Source of the DNA: Variovorax sp. DXTD-1 | Lineage (GTDB): Bacteria > Pseudomonadota > Gammaproteobacteria > Burkholderiales > Burkholderiaceae_C | Direction of reading: 5' to 3' | Length of the DNA: 64,000 bases | Assembly (NCBI RefSeq): GCF_003984625.1 | Contig: NZ_RWKH01000027.1 | Span: 1-64,000 of the forward strand | In this document: positions 10,543-20,406 of the stretch, piece by piece | Layout: the number at the start of each line of letters is the position of its first letter | How positions within the stretch are numbered: the stretch's first letter is position 1 | Notes under the pieces: model-generated | Told to the model about the DNA's origin: nothing | The model's input: only the letters and a program-made list of their open reading frames with translations | The model's database searches: none | Made by a program: the position numbers and the translations under genes

Positions 10543-12597
10543 TCATGCCGCCGGCAGGGTAAAGCGGAACACCGTGCCCCGGGGCTGGTTGGGCTCGAAC
10601 ATCAACACGCCGCCGTGCTGCTCCACCACGGTGCGGCACAGGCTGAGGCCAAGCCCCATGCCGTCGGCGCGCGTGGTGAAGAAAGGCGTGAAGAGGCGGC
10701 TCGCCACCTCTTCGCTGATGCCGCTGCCGAGGTCGGCCACCGAAAACTCGAGCCAGCGCCGCACGTCCTCCGCGCCGGCACCGGTGCCGCCCACCGCGAC
10801 GGCGCGCGCCACGCGCAGCCGCAGCACCCGTTCTCCGGCATTGTCCGGCGTGTCCATGGCCTGCATGGCGTTGCGCGCCAGGTTGAGCAGCACCTGCTCG
10901 ACCAGCGTGCGGTCGCACATGGCCTGCGGCAGGCGGTCTTCCAGCAGCACCTCGATGATCACGCCGAGCTTGCGCGCCTGCAGCCGCACCAGCGGCAGCA
11001 CCGCATCGACCAGCGCCTGCGGGGCCACTGCCTCGCGCGTGCGGTCGCGCCGGCGCACGAAGTCGTGCACGCTGCGAATCACCTGGCCGGCGCGGTCGGC
11101 CTGCTCGGCAATGCGCCGCACGGCCATGGCCACTTCGGCCTGCTCGCCCTTGGCGTGGGGGCCAAGCATGTTGAGCGACCCGGTGGCGTAGCTGGCAATC
11201 GCGGCCAGCGGCTGGGTGAGTTCATGGCTCAACAGCGATGCCATCTCGCCCACGGTGGCAAGCCGCGCGCTGGCCTGCAGGCGCTCCTGGCTCGCGCGCG
11301 AGAGTTCTTCGATGCGGCGCTGCTCGCTGATGTCGATGAAGGCGCTCATCCAGCCGGTCTGCACGCGCTGCGCGTTGATGAGCGGGGCCTCGAAGATGAG
11401 CACCGGAAAGCGCGTGCCGTCCTTGCGCATGAAGACCGACTCGAAGCCCTCGCGCGGCGGCATGCTCCCGGCCAGGCGCCTGGCTTGCCGCTGCTGGTAT
11501 TCGTGCGCCAGCTCGGTGGGCCAGTAGGGCACCTCGGTCGATTCGCCGCTGCCGGCCATGAGCTCTTCGGGGCTGAAGCCGACCATTTCGCAGAACGCCG
11601 GGTTGACGTAGGTGATGCGGCCCTGCAGGTCCCGCGCGCGCAGGCCGGTAATGACCGAGTCTTCCATCGCCTTTCGAAAGGCGAGCGCATCGGCCAGGTC
11701 GCGCTCGGCGCGCAGCCGGCGCCGCGTGTCGCGCGCCAGCAGCACCAGCACCGACACCAGTGCAATCGAGATGCCGGTAACCAGCGCCGTGAGCACGTTC
11801 GGAAAAAGGTCGGGCGCCGCGCGCCAGCCGTCGACGCGCAGCATCAGCGCGGCACCGGGCAGATCGATGAGCTGCTGCGAGGTGAAGACGCGCGTGCCGG
11901 TGCGGCGCGACGTGCCGAGCGCCACGAGCCGCGTGCCGTCGGTTTCGGTAAAGGCCACCTCCTGCCCGCGCGTGAGCGTGGGGCCGACCAGTTCGATCAG
12001 TGTGTCGCGCAGCGAGTAGCTCGCCACCAGGAAACCGCCTGCGTCGATGGGCACGCAGAGCTCCATCACCTCGACGCCGCCGCCGCCGAGCACCGGCACG
12101 AAGTGGCTCGGCGAATAGGCGGGCGCACCGAGCTTGCGCGCGGCCGTGCAGGCCAGCGCCACGTCGGTCTGGTCGGCGCCGCGGCTCTCCTCGTCGATGA
12201 GGCGCATGCGGTAGGGCGTGTTGGCCGACTCCAGCGGACGCAGCGCGGCGTCGCGCCACTCGAGGCGAAGCCACTCGCGATGCTCCCTCAGCAGCGTGGC
12301 CGCGGCCTCGGGCCAATGCGTGCGGTCCAGGCCCGAAGCCTGGGTGGCGCGCAGGCTCTGCGCGTTGCGCTGCAAGCCGATGCGAAGGTCGGACACCGCA
12401 TCGGCCGTGTCGCGGTCGAGCGCCGCCTGCACCTGCTCCACTTCATGCCGCCCCGCGAGCCACACCACGGTGACGAGCAATGCGGACACCAGCACGGCCA
12501 GGATGAGCCAGAGAAACCAGCGCTTCCACAGCGAGCGCAAACGCGCGAACGCCAACAGCGCCCACCGTGGCGATGCGGCGGTCAGCACATCCTGCAT
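10543..12597 (-). CDS. PAS-containing sensor histidine kinase
   Basis: The N-terminal membrane segment (about residues 24-48) is followed by a periplasmic sensor region of roughly 220 residues, a second membrane segment (about 265-290), a PAS domain with PAC motif (DLQGRITYVNPAFCEMVGFS; FIDISEQRRIEEL), a HisKA H-box (LSHELTQPLAAIASY) and an HATPase domain (NLARNAMQAMD, DLGSGIS, GMGLGLSLCRTVVEQHGG). This is the FixL/DctB/TodS style. The start ATG 12597 directly follows the stop of the nitrilase gene with no gap, so translation is probably coupled. It is the likely partner of the downstream FixJ-type regulator. The ligand of the periplasmic domain cannot be read from sequence. Confidence 0.92.
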   Translation of the reverse strand: MQDVLTAASPRWALLAFARLRSLWKRWFLWLILAVLVSALLVTVVWLAGRHEVEQVQAALDRDTADAVSDLRIGLQRNAQSLRATQASGLDRTHWPEAAATLLREHREWLRLEWRDAALRPLESANTPYRMRLIDEESRGADQTDVALACTAARKLGAPAYSPSHFVPVLGGGGVEVMELCVPIDAGGFLVASYSLRDTLIELVGPTLTRGQEVAFTETDGTRLVALGTSRRTGTRVFTSQQLIDLPGAALMLRVDGWRAAPDLFPNVLTALVTGISIALVSVLVLLARDTRRRLRAERDLADALAFRKAMEDSVITGLRARDLQGRITYVNPAFCEMVGFSPEELMAGSGESTEVPYWPTELAHEYQQRQARRLAGSMPPREGFESVFMRKDGTRFPVLIFEAPLINAQRVQTGWMSAFIDISEQRRIEELSRASQERLQASARLATVGEMASLLSHELTQPLAAIASYATGSLNMLGPHAKGEQAEVAMAVRRIAEQADRAGQVIRSVHDFVRRRDRTREAVAPQALVDAVLPLVRLQARKLGVIIEVLLEDRLPQAMCDRTLVEQVLLNLARNAMQAMDTPDNAGERVLRLRVARAVAVGGTGAGAEDVRRWLEFSVADLGSGISEEVASRLFTPFFTTRADGMGLGLSLCRTVVEQHGGVLMFEPNQPRGTVFRFTLPAA

Positions 12598-13413
12598 CTA
12601 GAGCACGCAGTGCGAGAGCACCGGCAACTGTGCGCGCATGCGCCCGGTCTGCCCGGCATCGATGTCGAACAGCACGACGCCTTCTTCGAGGGCCTGCTGC
12701 GCAACCACGGTGCCCCACGGGTCGACCACCATCGATTGGCCCCAGGTGTGGCGGCCGTTCTCGTGCGTGCCGCCCTGCGCGGGCGCGACCACCCATGCGA
12801 GGTTTTCGATGGCGCGCGCACGCAGCAGCACCTCCCAGTGCGCGGCGCCGGTGGTGCGGGTGAAGGCGCTGGGCACCAGCAGCAGGTCGGCGCCCTGTTT
12901 GGCGAGCGCGCGGTACAGCTCCGGAAAGCGCAGGTCGTAGCAGACCCTCATGCCCACGCGCCAGCGGTGGCCATCGCGGGACGGCAAATCGAACACCACG
13001 GGCGTGGCGCCCGGTGCAATGACGCGGCGCTCGTCGTAGCGCTCGGTGCCGTTGTCGAAGTAGAACAGGTGGATCTTGTCGTAGCGCGCCACGCACTGGC
13101 CGCCGGGCGAGTAGCACAGCGAGCTGTTGAACACATGCTCCGCATCGCTGCTCTCGATGGGCAGCGTGCCGCCGACGATCCACAGCCCGAACTCGCGCGC
13201 CGCATCGGCAAGAAAGCCCTGCACCGTGCCGGCGCCGGCGGTTTCGCGCAGGCCCAGCTTGTCGGTGTCGCGCGCACCCATCATGCAGAAGTACTCGGGC
13301 AGCACCGCCAGCTCGGCGCCGTCCGCCGCGGCTTGCGCGAGCAGGTTGTGGGCGCGCGCGAGGTTGGCTTCGCGGGCGATGGCCGACACCATCTGGATGG
13401 CTGCGACTTTCAT
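12598..13413 (-). CDS. Carbon-nitrogen hydrolase (Nit/omega-amidase family)
   Basis: A 271-aa nitrilase-superfamily enzyme with the Glu-Lys-Cys triad visible: E40 (LAVLPEYF), K113 (ARYDKIHLF) and C158 (RVCYDLRFPE). The sequence resembles the Nit1/YafV-type branch that hydrolyses deaminated glutathione or omega-amides; that specific reaction is inference. Its start overlaps the end of yhdP by 4 nt (ATGA) and its stop abuts the sensor kinase start. In many betaproteobacteria this gene sits between yhdP and tldD; here a two-component system takes the place of tldD. Confidence 0.9.
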   Translation of the reverse strand: MKVAAIQMVSAIAREANLARAHNLLAQAAADGAELAVLPEYFCMMGARDTDKLGLRETAGAGTVQGFLADAAREFGLWIVGGTLPIESSDAEHVFNSSLCYSPGGQCVARYDKIHLFYFDNGTERYDERRVIAPGATPVVFDLPSRDGHRWRVGMRVCYDLRFPELYRALAKQGADLLLVPSAFTRTTGAAHWEVLLRARAIENLAWVVAPAQGGTHENGRHTWGQSMVVDPWGTVVAQQALEEGVVLFDIDAGQTGRMRAQLPVLSHCVL

Positions 13414-16400
13414 TGCGTGGTCTCCGTTTTCCGGCCTTCGGCGGCGGGCGCCGGCGCGGGAAGATTCAGGGGATTGGGCAGGATGGACCGCGGCACCTTG
13501 GCTATCTTGGGGTCGGCCCAGGTGCCTTCGATGTGAAACTCCTGCGTGGCGGCGGCCGCGAGCGGCTTGCTCAGCACCCATTGGGCCAGGAAGGTGCCCA
13601 GCCCGATGGCGGGGTTGATGGCGGTGGCCACCAGCGCGGCCGTGCCGGCATTGATTTCGGGCACCACCACCACGCGCAGGTCCTGGGTTTCGCGCACGAT
13701 GTCCGCCGAGCCGTCCATCAGCGCGGCGGCGTTGACGCCCTTCATCTGCAGGTTGTTGGTGCTCGCGATGCCGTTCGTGATCTTCGCGTCGCCGCGAATG
13801 AAGTCGAAGGCGAAGCCCTGGCTGAACACATCGCGGAAGTCGAGCGTGAGCCGGCGCGGCAGCGCCTGCAGGCTCAGCACGCCAAGCAGCTTGGCAAGGC
13901 CCGGGTCGGCCTTGAGGAACTGGCCCGATCCCACGTTGACCTGCAGCTGCCCGCCCAGGCTGGGATAGTCGAGCGAGAACGGCGAGCCGCGCCAGTTGAC
14001 GTCGCCCTCGAGCCGCCCGCTGCCGCGCCGCAGCACGCCGGGCATGCCGAAGCGCGCAAGCAGGTCGCCGGCATCGGCAATGTCGAGCCTGAAGGTCATG
14101 GCGGTGCGGCGCTGCTCGACGCGTCCGGCCCTGCCGCCCGGCACGGCGGCCCAGGTGCCCTTGGCCGCGAAGCTCGCCTCGGGCATGGTGAAGCTCAGCT
14201 TGTTGAGCAGCCATTCGCGGCCCGCGCCGCCGCGGTTGACGGCATCGATTTCGGCGCGGCCGAGCCGCTTGCCGAGCAGTTCGAAATCGTCGATGACGAT
14301 ATCGAGCGCGGGCAACGTGCCGGGCTGTTCGTCGAGCAGCGTCTCGACCTGCGTCGCCTCGGCCGGCGCAATCTTGAGCCGCGCGAGCCGCGCATAGAGG
14401 CGCCCGGCTTGCGACTCGCTGTACTCGGCATAGCCGCTGAGTTCGGTGGCGTCGATGTTGGCGCGCCAGAGCGAGCCGTCGCGCGTGCCGCCCAGCACCA
14501 CGTTGTGCAGCGTGCGGCCTGCAATGCCGAGCTCCTGTGCCCGCACGGCGATGCGCGTGGGGAGGTAGCCCATGGCCGCGTCTTCGGCTCGATCGGCGCC
14601 GCCCGCTTCAGCCGCATTGGCCGCGGTGTCGCCGACCAGGGCTTTCCACGCGGGCATGTCGAGCTTGGCGACGTTCACGTTGGCGAGCACGCCCCTGTCG
14701 GGCACGCTGGCGGTTTCGCCCGGCGCCAGGCCGATGCCGATGCTTCCGCGCAGCACCCGCGCCTCGGCGCCCGAGATGTCGCGGACATATTGCGCGCTGC
14801 CGATGCGGCCGAGCTCCAACGAAAGCTGGTCTTGCACCGCAACGGCGGCACCCGCTCGGGTTTCGCGTTGCAGCACCTTCTTTTCGATGCGCAGCGGCAT
14901 CTGCTCGTCCGCCGTCTTCACGAGCGGAGCGGGCAGCTGCAAGGCAAGGCCCTGCAAGGTGCTGGTCAGCAGGAACTCGGGCGCGCCATCGCGCATCGAG
15001 AAAGTGACCGCGTACGGCGTGCTGCCCGTCGCCTTGGCCGCGATGCGGGCCAGCCACTCGGCCTCGCGCGCGCTGCGAAGGCCGTCGGCTGTTGCGGTGC
15101 CCTGCGCCTTGAGTGTCACCTCGCGGTTGGCGCCGGCAAAGCGGCCTCGGCCTTCGATGCGGACGTCGCCGCCCAGCAGCCTGGCATTGACGCCGGCCAG
15201 CGAAAAGTTGGTTTCGGTAAAGCCGACGACGCCCTTTGCGTGCGTGAACGACGGCGCCTCGGGCGCCAGCTGCAGCTCGTTGTCCGACAGCGCGATGCTG
15301 GCCTGGACCTTGGCCGCGTCCATGTCCTCGAGCGGCAGTTCGAGATGCAGGCGGTAGTCGGCCGAGCCGGTGGCGCGCGCCCGGGACAGCGCCTCGGCGG
15401 CTTCGCCGGCCAGCGGGGCGCCCACGCGCAGCAGTTCGCCGAGCGGTCCCCTGGCCTGGGCGTCGACACGCAGCAGCGATGCGTGATGCGACATGTCGGC
15501 GATCTGCGCTTCGGCCTTGGTCACCTCGATGCCGGTGGCCCCCGCCAGCCGGCCGCGCGCATTGCGCACCAGCATGCCCGCGCGCTCGAACACCAGCTCG
15601 CCCGAGACGCCGGTCAGGGCGGGCCAGACCGCCGCGGGCGTGCCGGGCCGGGCCGAGGCGGCGGCCCTGGAGGCGGTGGACGCCGCGGTGGCGGAGGCCG
15701 GCGGCACATAGGCGTAGTTGACGTCCGCCACCTTGGCCACGATGCGGAACTCGCCCTGCTTCGGATCCATGAAGGGCATGTCGTGCAGGTCGCCGCGCAC
15801 GCGGAAGTCGACGCTGCTGGCCGTGCCCTTGGTGACCGCCTGGCGCACGTAGTCGCGCGTGTGCTGGGGAATGTCGAGCGGCAGGTAGCGGAACACGCGC
15901 GTGCCGTCGGCGCGGGTCAGCTTGCCCTGAAGGTCGAGCACGCCGGGGTAGAGCGCCTGGCCGGCGGATACGGCGGGATCGCTGGTGCGCCAGCTGGCCT
16001 CGGCCTCGCCCTCCGCATCGGCGTTGGCGAAGCGCAGCTTGGAGACCTGCAACTGCGCATGGCCCTTGTCGAGCTTCCATTGAAGCTGGGCCGCCAGCCG
16101 GTCGATGGGAATGACGGGCTCCTCGAACACGCCCGGAAATTCGAGCGTGCCCTGCGCCATGGACAGCGCGGCGGTGCCGCCGTTGTGGGTGGCGTCGAAA
16201 TCGATGGTGGCGCCGCTCAGGCCGGGCGAGCCGGCGTGCGCGTGGGGGGTGGCCGAGGCGCCGGCCTTGGGAGCTGCGGCAACCACGGGTGGGGCGGGCT
16301 GCGACGCGACCCGCAGGCCGCTGACGCGCCCCTTGGCCTGGTAGCGCTCGGGCGCACCCAAAGAACCCTGCCAGTTCAGGTCGATGCGCTCGACCAGCCC

Positions 16401-17582
16401 ACGCGGCGCATAGGCATCGAGCACACGGTGCGTGGCCTCGCCCAGCGGCAGGCGGTCGGCAATGAGGGCCAGCGCGGCCAGGTCGAGCCGGTCGGCGCGC
16501 AAGGCGCCGTGCTCCGGCGTGCGGCCGCGCGCGGGCGAGTGCTGCATCCACAGGTTGCCGCCGGGCCAGCGCATGCCGTCGGCGGTGTCGAACTGCAGGG
16601 CGGTGGTCGAGAACTCGAAGTTCTCTTCGTTCAGCTGGCCGGCCAGGCGGCCGGTGACCGCGCGCAGCACCAGCGGCTGCAATCCCCGCCCCAGCGACGC
16701 GTCGACGCGGTTGAGCCCGAGGTCGGCCGCGCCGCCCACGATCTGCCCGTCTTTCACGTCGGCCCAGACGCGCAGCGCGCCGCTGCCTTCGCGGATGCGC
16801 GCGTCGATGGAGACGTAGCGGCCCAGGCGGGTCACGTCCATGTAGGGCAGGTCGGCGTAGAGCTGGCCGTCCCACGTCTGCCAGCGGCCCGAGCGCACCG
16901 ACAGCAGGGGCTGGCGGAACTGGCCGCGCAGGGTGAAGCGCTCGCCCCAGCCGGCCGGCGGGGTGGCGTCGAGCCGCAGCCCATGGCGGCGGCCGCCGTT
17001 GCGGGCCACAAAGCGCACGTCGGTCAGCAACAGGGGCTCGGCCTGGCGCTGCTCGTCGGTCCAGCGGACGGTGCCGCCTTCGACCACCAGTTCGCGCTGG
17101 GCGAAAAACCAGTCGGCGGCGCGGGTCTCTCCGGTGGTGTCGTTCGACATGTGCAGGCCGGCCACGTGCAGCTTGCCCAGCGCATCGCGCCGCACGTCGA
17201 CCTGCGGTCCTTCGATGTAGAGCTGCTCGAAATTGAGGCGCCACAAGGAGCGCGGCGACACGCTCGCCACCACCCGTACAAGCCGCAGGGCCTCGCGCTG
17301 GCTGGCATCATGCAGCACCACGTCGCGCAACTCGAAGGCGGGAAACAGACTATCGGAACGGGCGGTGATCGACCCGATGCGCACAGGTACCCCGATGGCC
17401 TTGCTGGCTTGTGCCTCCAGGGCACCACGGTAATCGCCGATTCGCGGCACAATCCACGCGTGTAGGACAACCACTGACAGTGCAAGCAGAAGCCATGCAG
17501 CGATCAGTAAACCCAGCAGCCAGCGCGCCGTCGCAGCGGTGATCTTGAGCAGACGTGAAGGGGGAGACGCCGTGTCGTTCAT
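13410..17582 (-). CDS. yhdP: YhdP/AsmA-like transport protein
   Basis: A very large protein (1390 aa; E. coli YhdP is about 1266) with one N-terminal membrane anchor (about residues 16-38, WLLGLLIAAWLLLALSVVVL) and a long periplasmic repeating beta-groove region of the AsmA/DUF3971 type, ending in the conserved C-terminal segment (KITNGIASTNNLQMKGVNAA; VATAINPAIGLGTFLAQ). YhdP with TamB and YdbH is implicated in phospholipid transport between the membranes. The start ATG 17582 gives a complete signal anchor. It overlaps the following nitrilase gene by 4 nt. It is divergent from glnE, with very little space between the starts. Confidence 0.9.
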   Translation of the reverse strand: MNDTASPPSRLLKITAATARWLLGLLIAAWLLLALSVVVLHAWIVPRIGDYRGALEAQASKAIGVPVRIGSITARSDSLFPAFELRDVVLHDASQREALRLVRVVASVSPRSLWRLNFEQLYIEGPQVDVRRDALGKLHVAGLHMSNDTTGETRAADWFFAQRELVVEGGTVRWTDEQRQAEPLLLTDVRFVARNGGRRHGLRLDATPPAGWGERFTLRGQFRQPLLSVRSGRWQTWDGQLYADLPYMDVTRLGRYVSIDARIREGSGALRVWADVKDGQIVGGAADLGLNRVDASLGRGLQPLVLRAVTGRLAGQLNEENFEFSTTALQFDTADGMRWPGGNLWMQHSPARGRTPEHGALRADRLDLAALALIADRLPLGEATHRVLDAYAPRGLVERIDLNWQGSLGAPERYQAKGRVSGLRVASQPAPPVVAAAPKAGASATPHAHAGSPGLSGATIDFDATHNGGTAALSMAQGTLEFPGVFEEPVIPIDRLAAQLQWKLDKGHAQLQVSKLRFANADAEGEAEASWRTSDPAVSAGQALYPGVLDLQGKLTRADGTRVFRYLPLDIPQHTRDYVRQAVTKGTASSVDFRVRGDLHDMPFMDPKQGEFRIVAKVADVNYAYVPPASATAASTASRAAASARPGTPAAVWPALTGVSGELVFERAGMLVRNARGRLAGATGIEVTKAEAQIADMSHHASLLRVDAQARGPLGELLRVGAPLAGEAAEALSRARATGSADYRLHLELPLEDMDAAKVQASIALSDNELQLAPEAPSFTHAKGVVGFTETNFSLAGVNARLLGGDVRIEGRGRFAGANREVTLKAQGTATADGLRSAREAEWLARIAAKATGSTPYAVTFSMRDGAPEFLLTSTLQGLALQLPAPLVKTADEQMPLRIEKKVLQRETRAGAAVAVQDQLSLELGRIGSAQYVRDISGAEARVLRGSIGIGLAPGETASVPDRGVLANVNVAKLDMPAWKALVGDTAANAAEAGGADRAEDAAMGYLPTRIAVRAQELGIAGRTLHNVVLGGTRDGSLWRANIDATELSGYAEYSESQAGRLYARLARLKIAPAEATQVETLLDEQPGTLPALDIVIDDFELLGKRLGRAEIDAVNRGGAGREWLLNKLSFTMPEASFAAKGTWAAVPGGRAGRVEQRRTAMTFRLDIADAGDLLARFGMPGVLRRGSGRLEGDVNWRGSPFSLDYPSLGGQLQVNVGSGQFLKADPGLAKLLGVLSLQALPRRLTLDFRDVFSQGFAFDFIRGDAKITNGIASTNNLQMKGVNAAALMDGSADIVRETQDLRVVVVPEINAGTAALVATAINPAIGLGTFLAQWVLSKPLAAAATQEFHIEGTWADPKIAKVPRSILPNPLNLPAPAPAAEGRKTETTQ

Positions 17583-17607
17583 TGAGGATCGCGCTGTGTC
17601 GGGAATT

Positions 17608-20406
17608 ATGACCGCCAGCCATCAGAGGGGTTCCACGGAAACCAATATCAGTGTGAACCAGTTGCCAACCACGCCCACGCCACCTATCGCGATCGAAGTC
17701 GCGTTTTCTTCCTATTCGCGCTTCGTGCAGCGCCTGCGCCGCAGGTATGCGGCCGAACTTGCATTGCTTCCTCCCGGCGCGCCGCTGCGCGAGTCGATAT
17801 CGAAGGCCTACGAGGCATTGCGCGCACGCGGCGACAGCGTCGGCGATGCGCTGCGCATTGTGCGGCAGCTCGTGATGGAACGGCTTGTAACGCTCGATTG
17901 CGATGCCCAGGCGCCGCTCGCCGTGGTAACCACCGCCGTGACCGAGCTCGCGGAATTCGCGCTCGACATCGCCTGCCGCGACGCCTGCCACGAGCTCGAC
18001 GCGCTGCATGGCGCGCCGCTCGGCCCCGAAGGCCAGCGCGCGCAGCTCTGGGTGGTGGGCATGGGCAAGCTCGGCGCGCGCGAGCTCAACGTGTCGAGCG
18101 ACATCGACCTGATCTACCTGTACGACCTGGACGGCGAAACCCGCGGCGACGCCGCCGGCCGCGGCCGGCTGTCGAACCAGGAGTATTTTTCGCGCGCCGT
18201 GAAGCGCATCTACGCACTGGTGGGCGACACCACCGAGCACGGCTTCGTGTTTCGCGTCGACCTGGCGCTGCGGCCCAACGGCAATTCCGGGCCGAGCGTG
18301 GTCTCGCTCGACGCGCTGGAAGAATATTTTCAGGTGCAGGGCCGCGAGTGGGAGCGCTTTGCCTGGATGAAGAGCCGGGTGGTGGCGCCGCGCGACATCG
18401 TTTCCGAAGGCCATGCGCAAGGCCTGCGCGCCACGGTGCTGCCCTTCGTGTTCCGCCGCTATCTGGACTACAGCGTGTTCGACTCACTGCGCACGCTGCA
18501 CCGGCAGATTCGCGAGCAGTCGGCACGCCGCAGCGCGGGCCGGCCCGAGCGCGCGAACGACGTCAAGCTGTCGCGCGGGGGCATCCGCGAAATCGAATTC
18601 ACCGTGCAGCTGCTGCAGGTGGTGCGCGGCGGGCAGTTCCCCGAGCTGCGCACCCGCCCGACGCTCGACGCGTTGCAGCGCCTGGCGCGCGCCGGGCTCA
18701 TGCCGCAGGAAACCGCCGATGCACTGGCCTCGGCCTACGAGTTCCTGCGCCGCGTGGAGCACCGCATCCAGTACCTGGACGACCAGCAGACCCACATGCT
18801 GCCGGTGGGCGACGACGACCTGCGCTGGATTGCCCAGACCATGGGCTATGCCAACTGTTGCCCCTTTCTCGAGCAGCTTGATACGCACCGCGAACTGGTG
18901 GCGCAGGAGTTCGACAAGCTGCTCGGCGGCGAGAAGCCCTGCAACGGCAAGTGCAGCGGCAAGAAGGCCTCTGCGCCCGCCGACCTGGCCGATCTGCTCG
19001 ACGACTTGCCGCCGGCGTTTGCGGATCGCATTCGCAACTGGTGCGAGCAGCCCCGCGTGCTTGCCCTGCGTGAAGAAACCCGGGCCCGGCTGCGCCAGCT
19101 GGTGCAGCGCACCGGACAGTGGCTGAAAGAGCCCGACGGCGACGGCCCGGGGCAGACGCCGCGCCATGCGGACGCCGCATTGCGTTGGGCCGACTGGATC
19201 GAGCCGCTGCTGCGGCGCGAGAGCTACCTGGCGCTGCTGGTCGAGCGCCCCGCGGTGCAGGAGCGGCTGCTGCGGCTGCTGGGCGCCGCGAAGTGGCCGG
19301 CGCGCTACCTCATGCAGCACCCGGGCGTGATCGACGAACTCGCGAGCGACGAAATGCTCTCGGGCCGCTTCGTGGCGGCCGAGTTCGAACGCGAGCTCGA
19401 AGCACGCCACGCCTCGCTCAGCCGCACCGGCGAAGCCGATGAAGAGCGGCTGTTGAACCTGCTGCGCCATGCCCACCACGCCGAGGTGTTCCGCACGCTG
19501 GCACGCGACGTGGACGGCCGCATTACCGTGGAGCAGGTGGCCGACGACCTGAGCGCGCTGGCGGACACCACGCTGCGCGTGACGGCCCGCTGGTGCTGGC
19601 CGCACGTGCGCAACCGCCACCGCGAAGCGCCGCAGTTTGCCATCATCGGATACGGCAAGCTGGGCGGCAAAGAACTGGGCTACGGCAGCGACCTGGACAT
19701 CGTGTTCGTCTACGACGATGACGACGAGCGCGCCGGCGAGGTGTACGCGGCCTACGTGCGCAAGCTCATCAACTGGCTCACGGTGAAGACGCGCGAGGGC
19801 GACCTGTTCGAGATCGACACCGCGCTTCGGCCGAACGGCAATTCGGGCCTGCTGACCACCAGCTTCGAAGCCTATGAGAAGTACCAGCTTGGCCGCGGCA
19901 GCAACACGGCATGGACGTGGGAACACCAGGCCATGACGCGCGCACGCTTTGTGCTCGGCAGCATCGAGCTCGGCGCGCGCTTCGACCAGGTGCGCAACGC
20001 CGTTCTGGTTGCTCGACGCGACCGCGAGGCGCTGAAGGCCGAGATCATCGCCATGCGTAACAAGCTTCGCGGCGCACGGCCGGTGAAGGCCGACCGCTTC
20101 GACGTGAAGCACAGCCCGGGCGGCATGGTGGATGCCGAGTTCGCGGTGCAGTTTCTGGTGCTGTCGGACTCGGGCGAGCACCCGGAGCTGATTCCCAATG
20201 TGGGCAACATCGCGCTGCTGATGCGCGCCGAAGAAGCCGGCCTGCTACCCGCCGGTGTCGGCCGCAAGGCTGCGGCGGCGTACCGCGAACTGCGGCGCGT
20301 GCAGCATCGCGCCCGCCTCAATGAAGAACCGACCCAGGTCACCCCGCCTGCATTGGCCGCCGAGCGCGATGCCATGCTGGCCTTGTGGAAGGCTGTATTT
20401 GGCTGA
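17608..20406 (+). CDS. glnE: Glutamine synthetase adenylyltransferase/deadenylase
   Basis: GlnE attaches and removes AMP on glutamine synthetase in response to PII proteins. The tandem nucleotidyltransferase domains are visible: the N-terminal deadenylylase motif GMGKLGARELNVSSDIDL near residue 151 and the C-terminal adenylylase motif GYGKLGGKELGYGSDLDI near residue 681, each with the metal-binding DxD (DID, DLD). The length of about 932 aa fits the family (E. coli 946). The start is uncertain: ATG 17608 or GTG 17653; neither has a strong ribosome site. It is divergent from yhdP. The stop overlaps the rlpA start by a few bases. Confidence 0.93.
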   Translation: MTASHQRGSTETNISVNQLPTTPTPPIAIEVAFSSYSRFVQRLRRRYAAELALLPPGAPLRESISKAYEALRARGDSVGDALRIVRQLVMERLVTLDCDAQAPLAVVTTAVTELAEFALDIACRDACHELDALHGAPLGPEGQRAQLWVVGMGKLGARELNVSSDIDLIYLYDLDGETRGDAAGRGRLSNQEYFSRAVKRIYALVGDTTEHGFVFRVDLALRPNGNSGPSVVSLDALEEYFQVQGREWERFAWMKSRVVAPRDIVSEGHAQGLRATVLPFVFRRYLDYSVFDSLRTLHRQIREQSARRSAGRPERANDVKLSRGGIREIEFTVQLLQVVRGGQFPELRTRPTLDALQRLARAGLMPQETADALASAYEFLRRVEHRIQYLDDQQTHMLPVGDDDLRWIAQTMGYANCCPFLEQLDTHRELVAQEFDKLLGGEKPCNGKCSGKKASAPADLADLLDDLPPAFADRIRNWCEQPRVLALREETRARLRQLVQRTGQWLKEPDGDGPGQTPRHADAALRWADWIEPLLRRESYLALLVERPAVQERLLRLLGAAKWPARYLMQHPGVIDELASDEMLSGRFVAAEFERELEARHASLSRTGEADEERLLNLLRHAHHAEVFRTLARDVDGRITVEQVADDLSALADTTLRVTARWCWPHVRNRHREAPQFAIIGYGKLGGKELGYGSDLDIVFVYDDDDERAGEVYAAYVRKLINWLTVKTREGDLFEIDTALRPNGNSGLLTTSFEAYEKYQLGRGSNTAWTWEHQAMTRARFVLGSIELGARFDQVRNAVLVARRDREALKAEIIAMRNKLRGARPVKADRFDVKHSPGGMVDAEFAVQFLVLSDSGEHPELIPNVGNIALLMRAEEAGLLPAGVGRKAAAAYRELRRVQHRARLNEEPTQVTPPALAAERDAMLALWKAVFG

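Noticed and set aside
9946..13536. Long plus-strand open frame across regulator, kinase and nitrilase
   Set aside because: His/Arg-rich low-complexity translation typical of antisense shadows; all three minus-strand genes have intact domains.
13413..17465. Long open frame (about 1350 codons) antisense to yhdP
   Set aside because: High-GC codon bias keeps the complementary frame open. The translation has no recognisable domain and the yhdP frame is clearly real.
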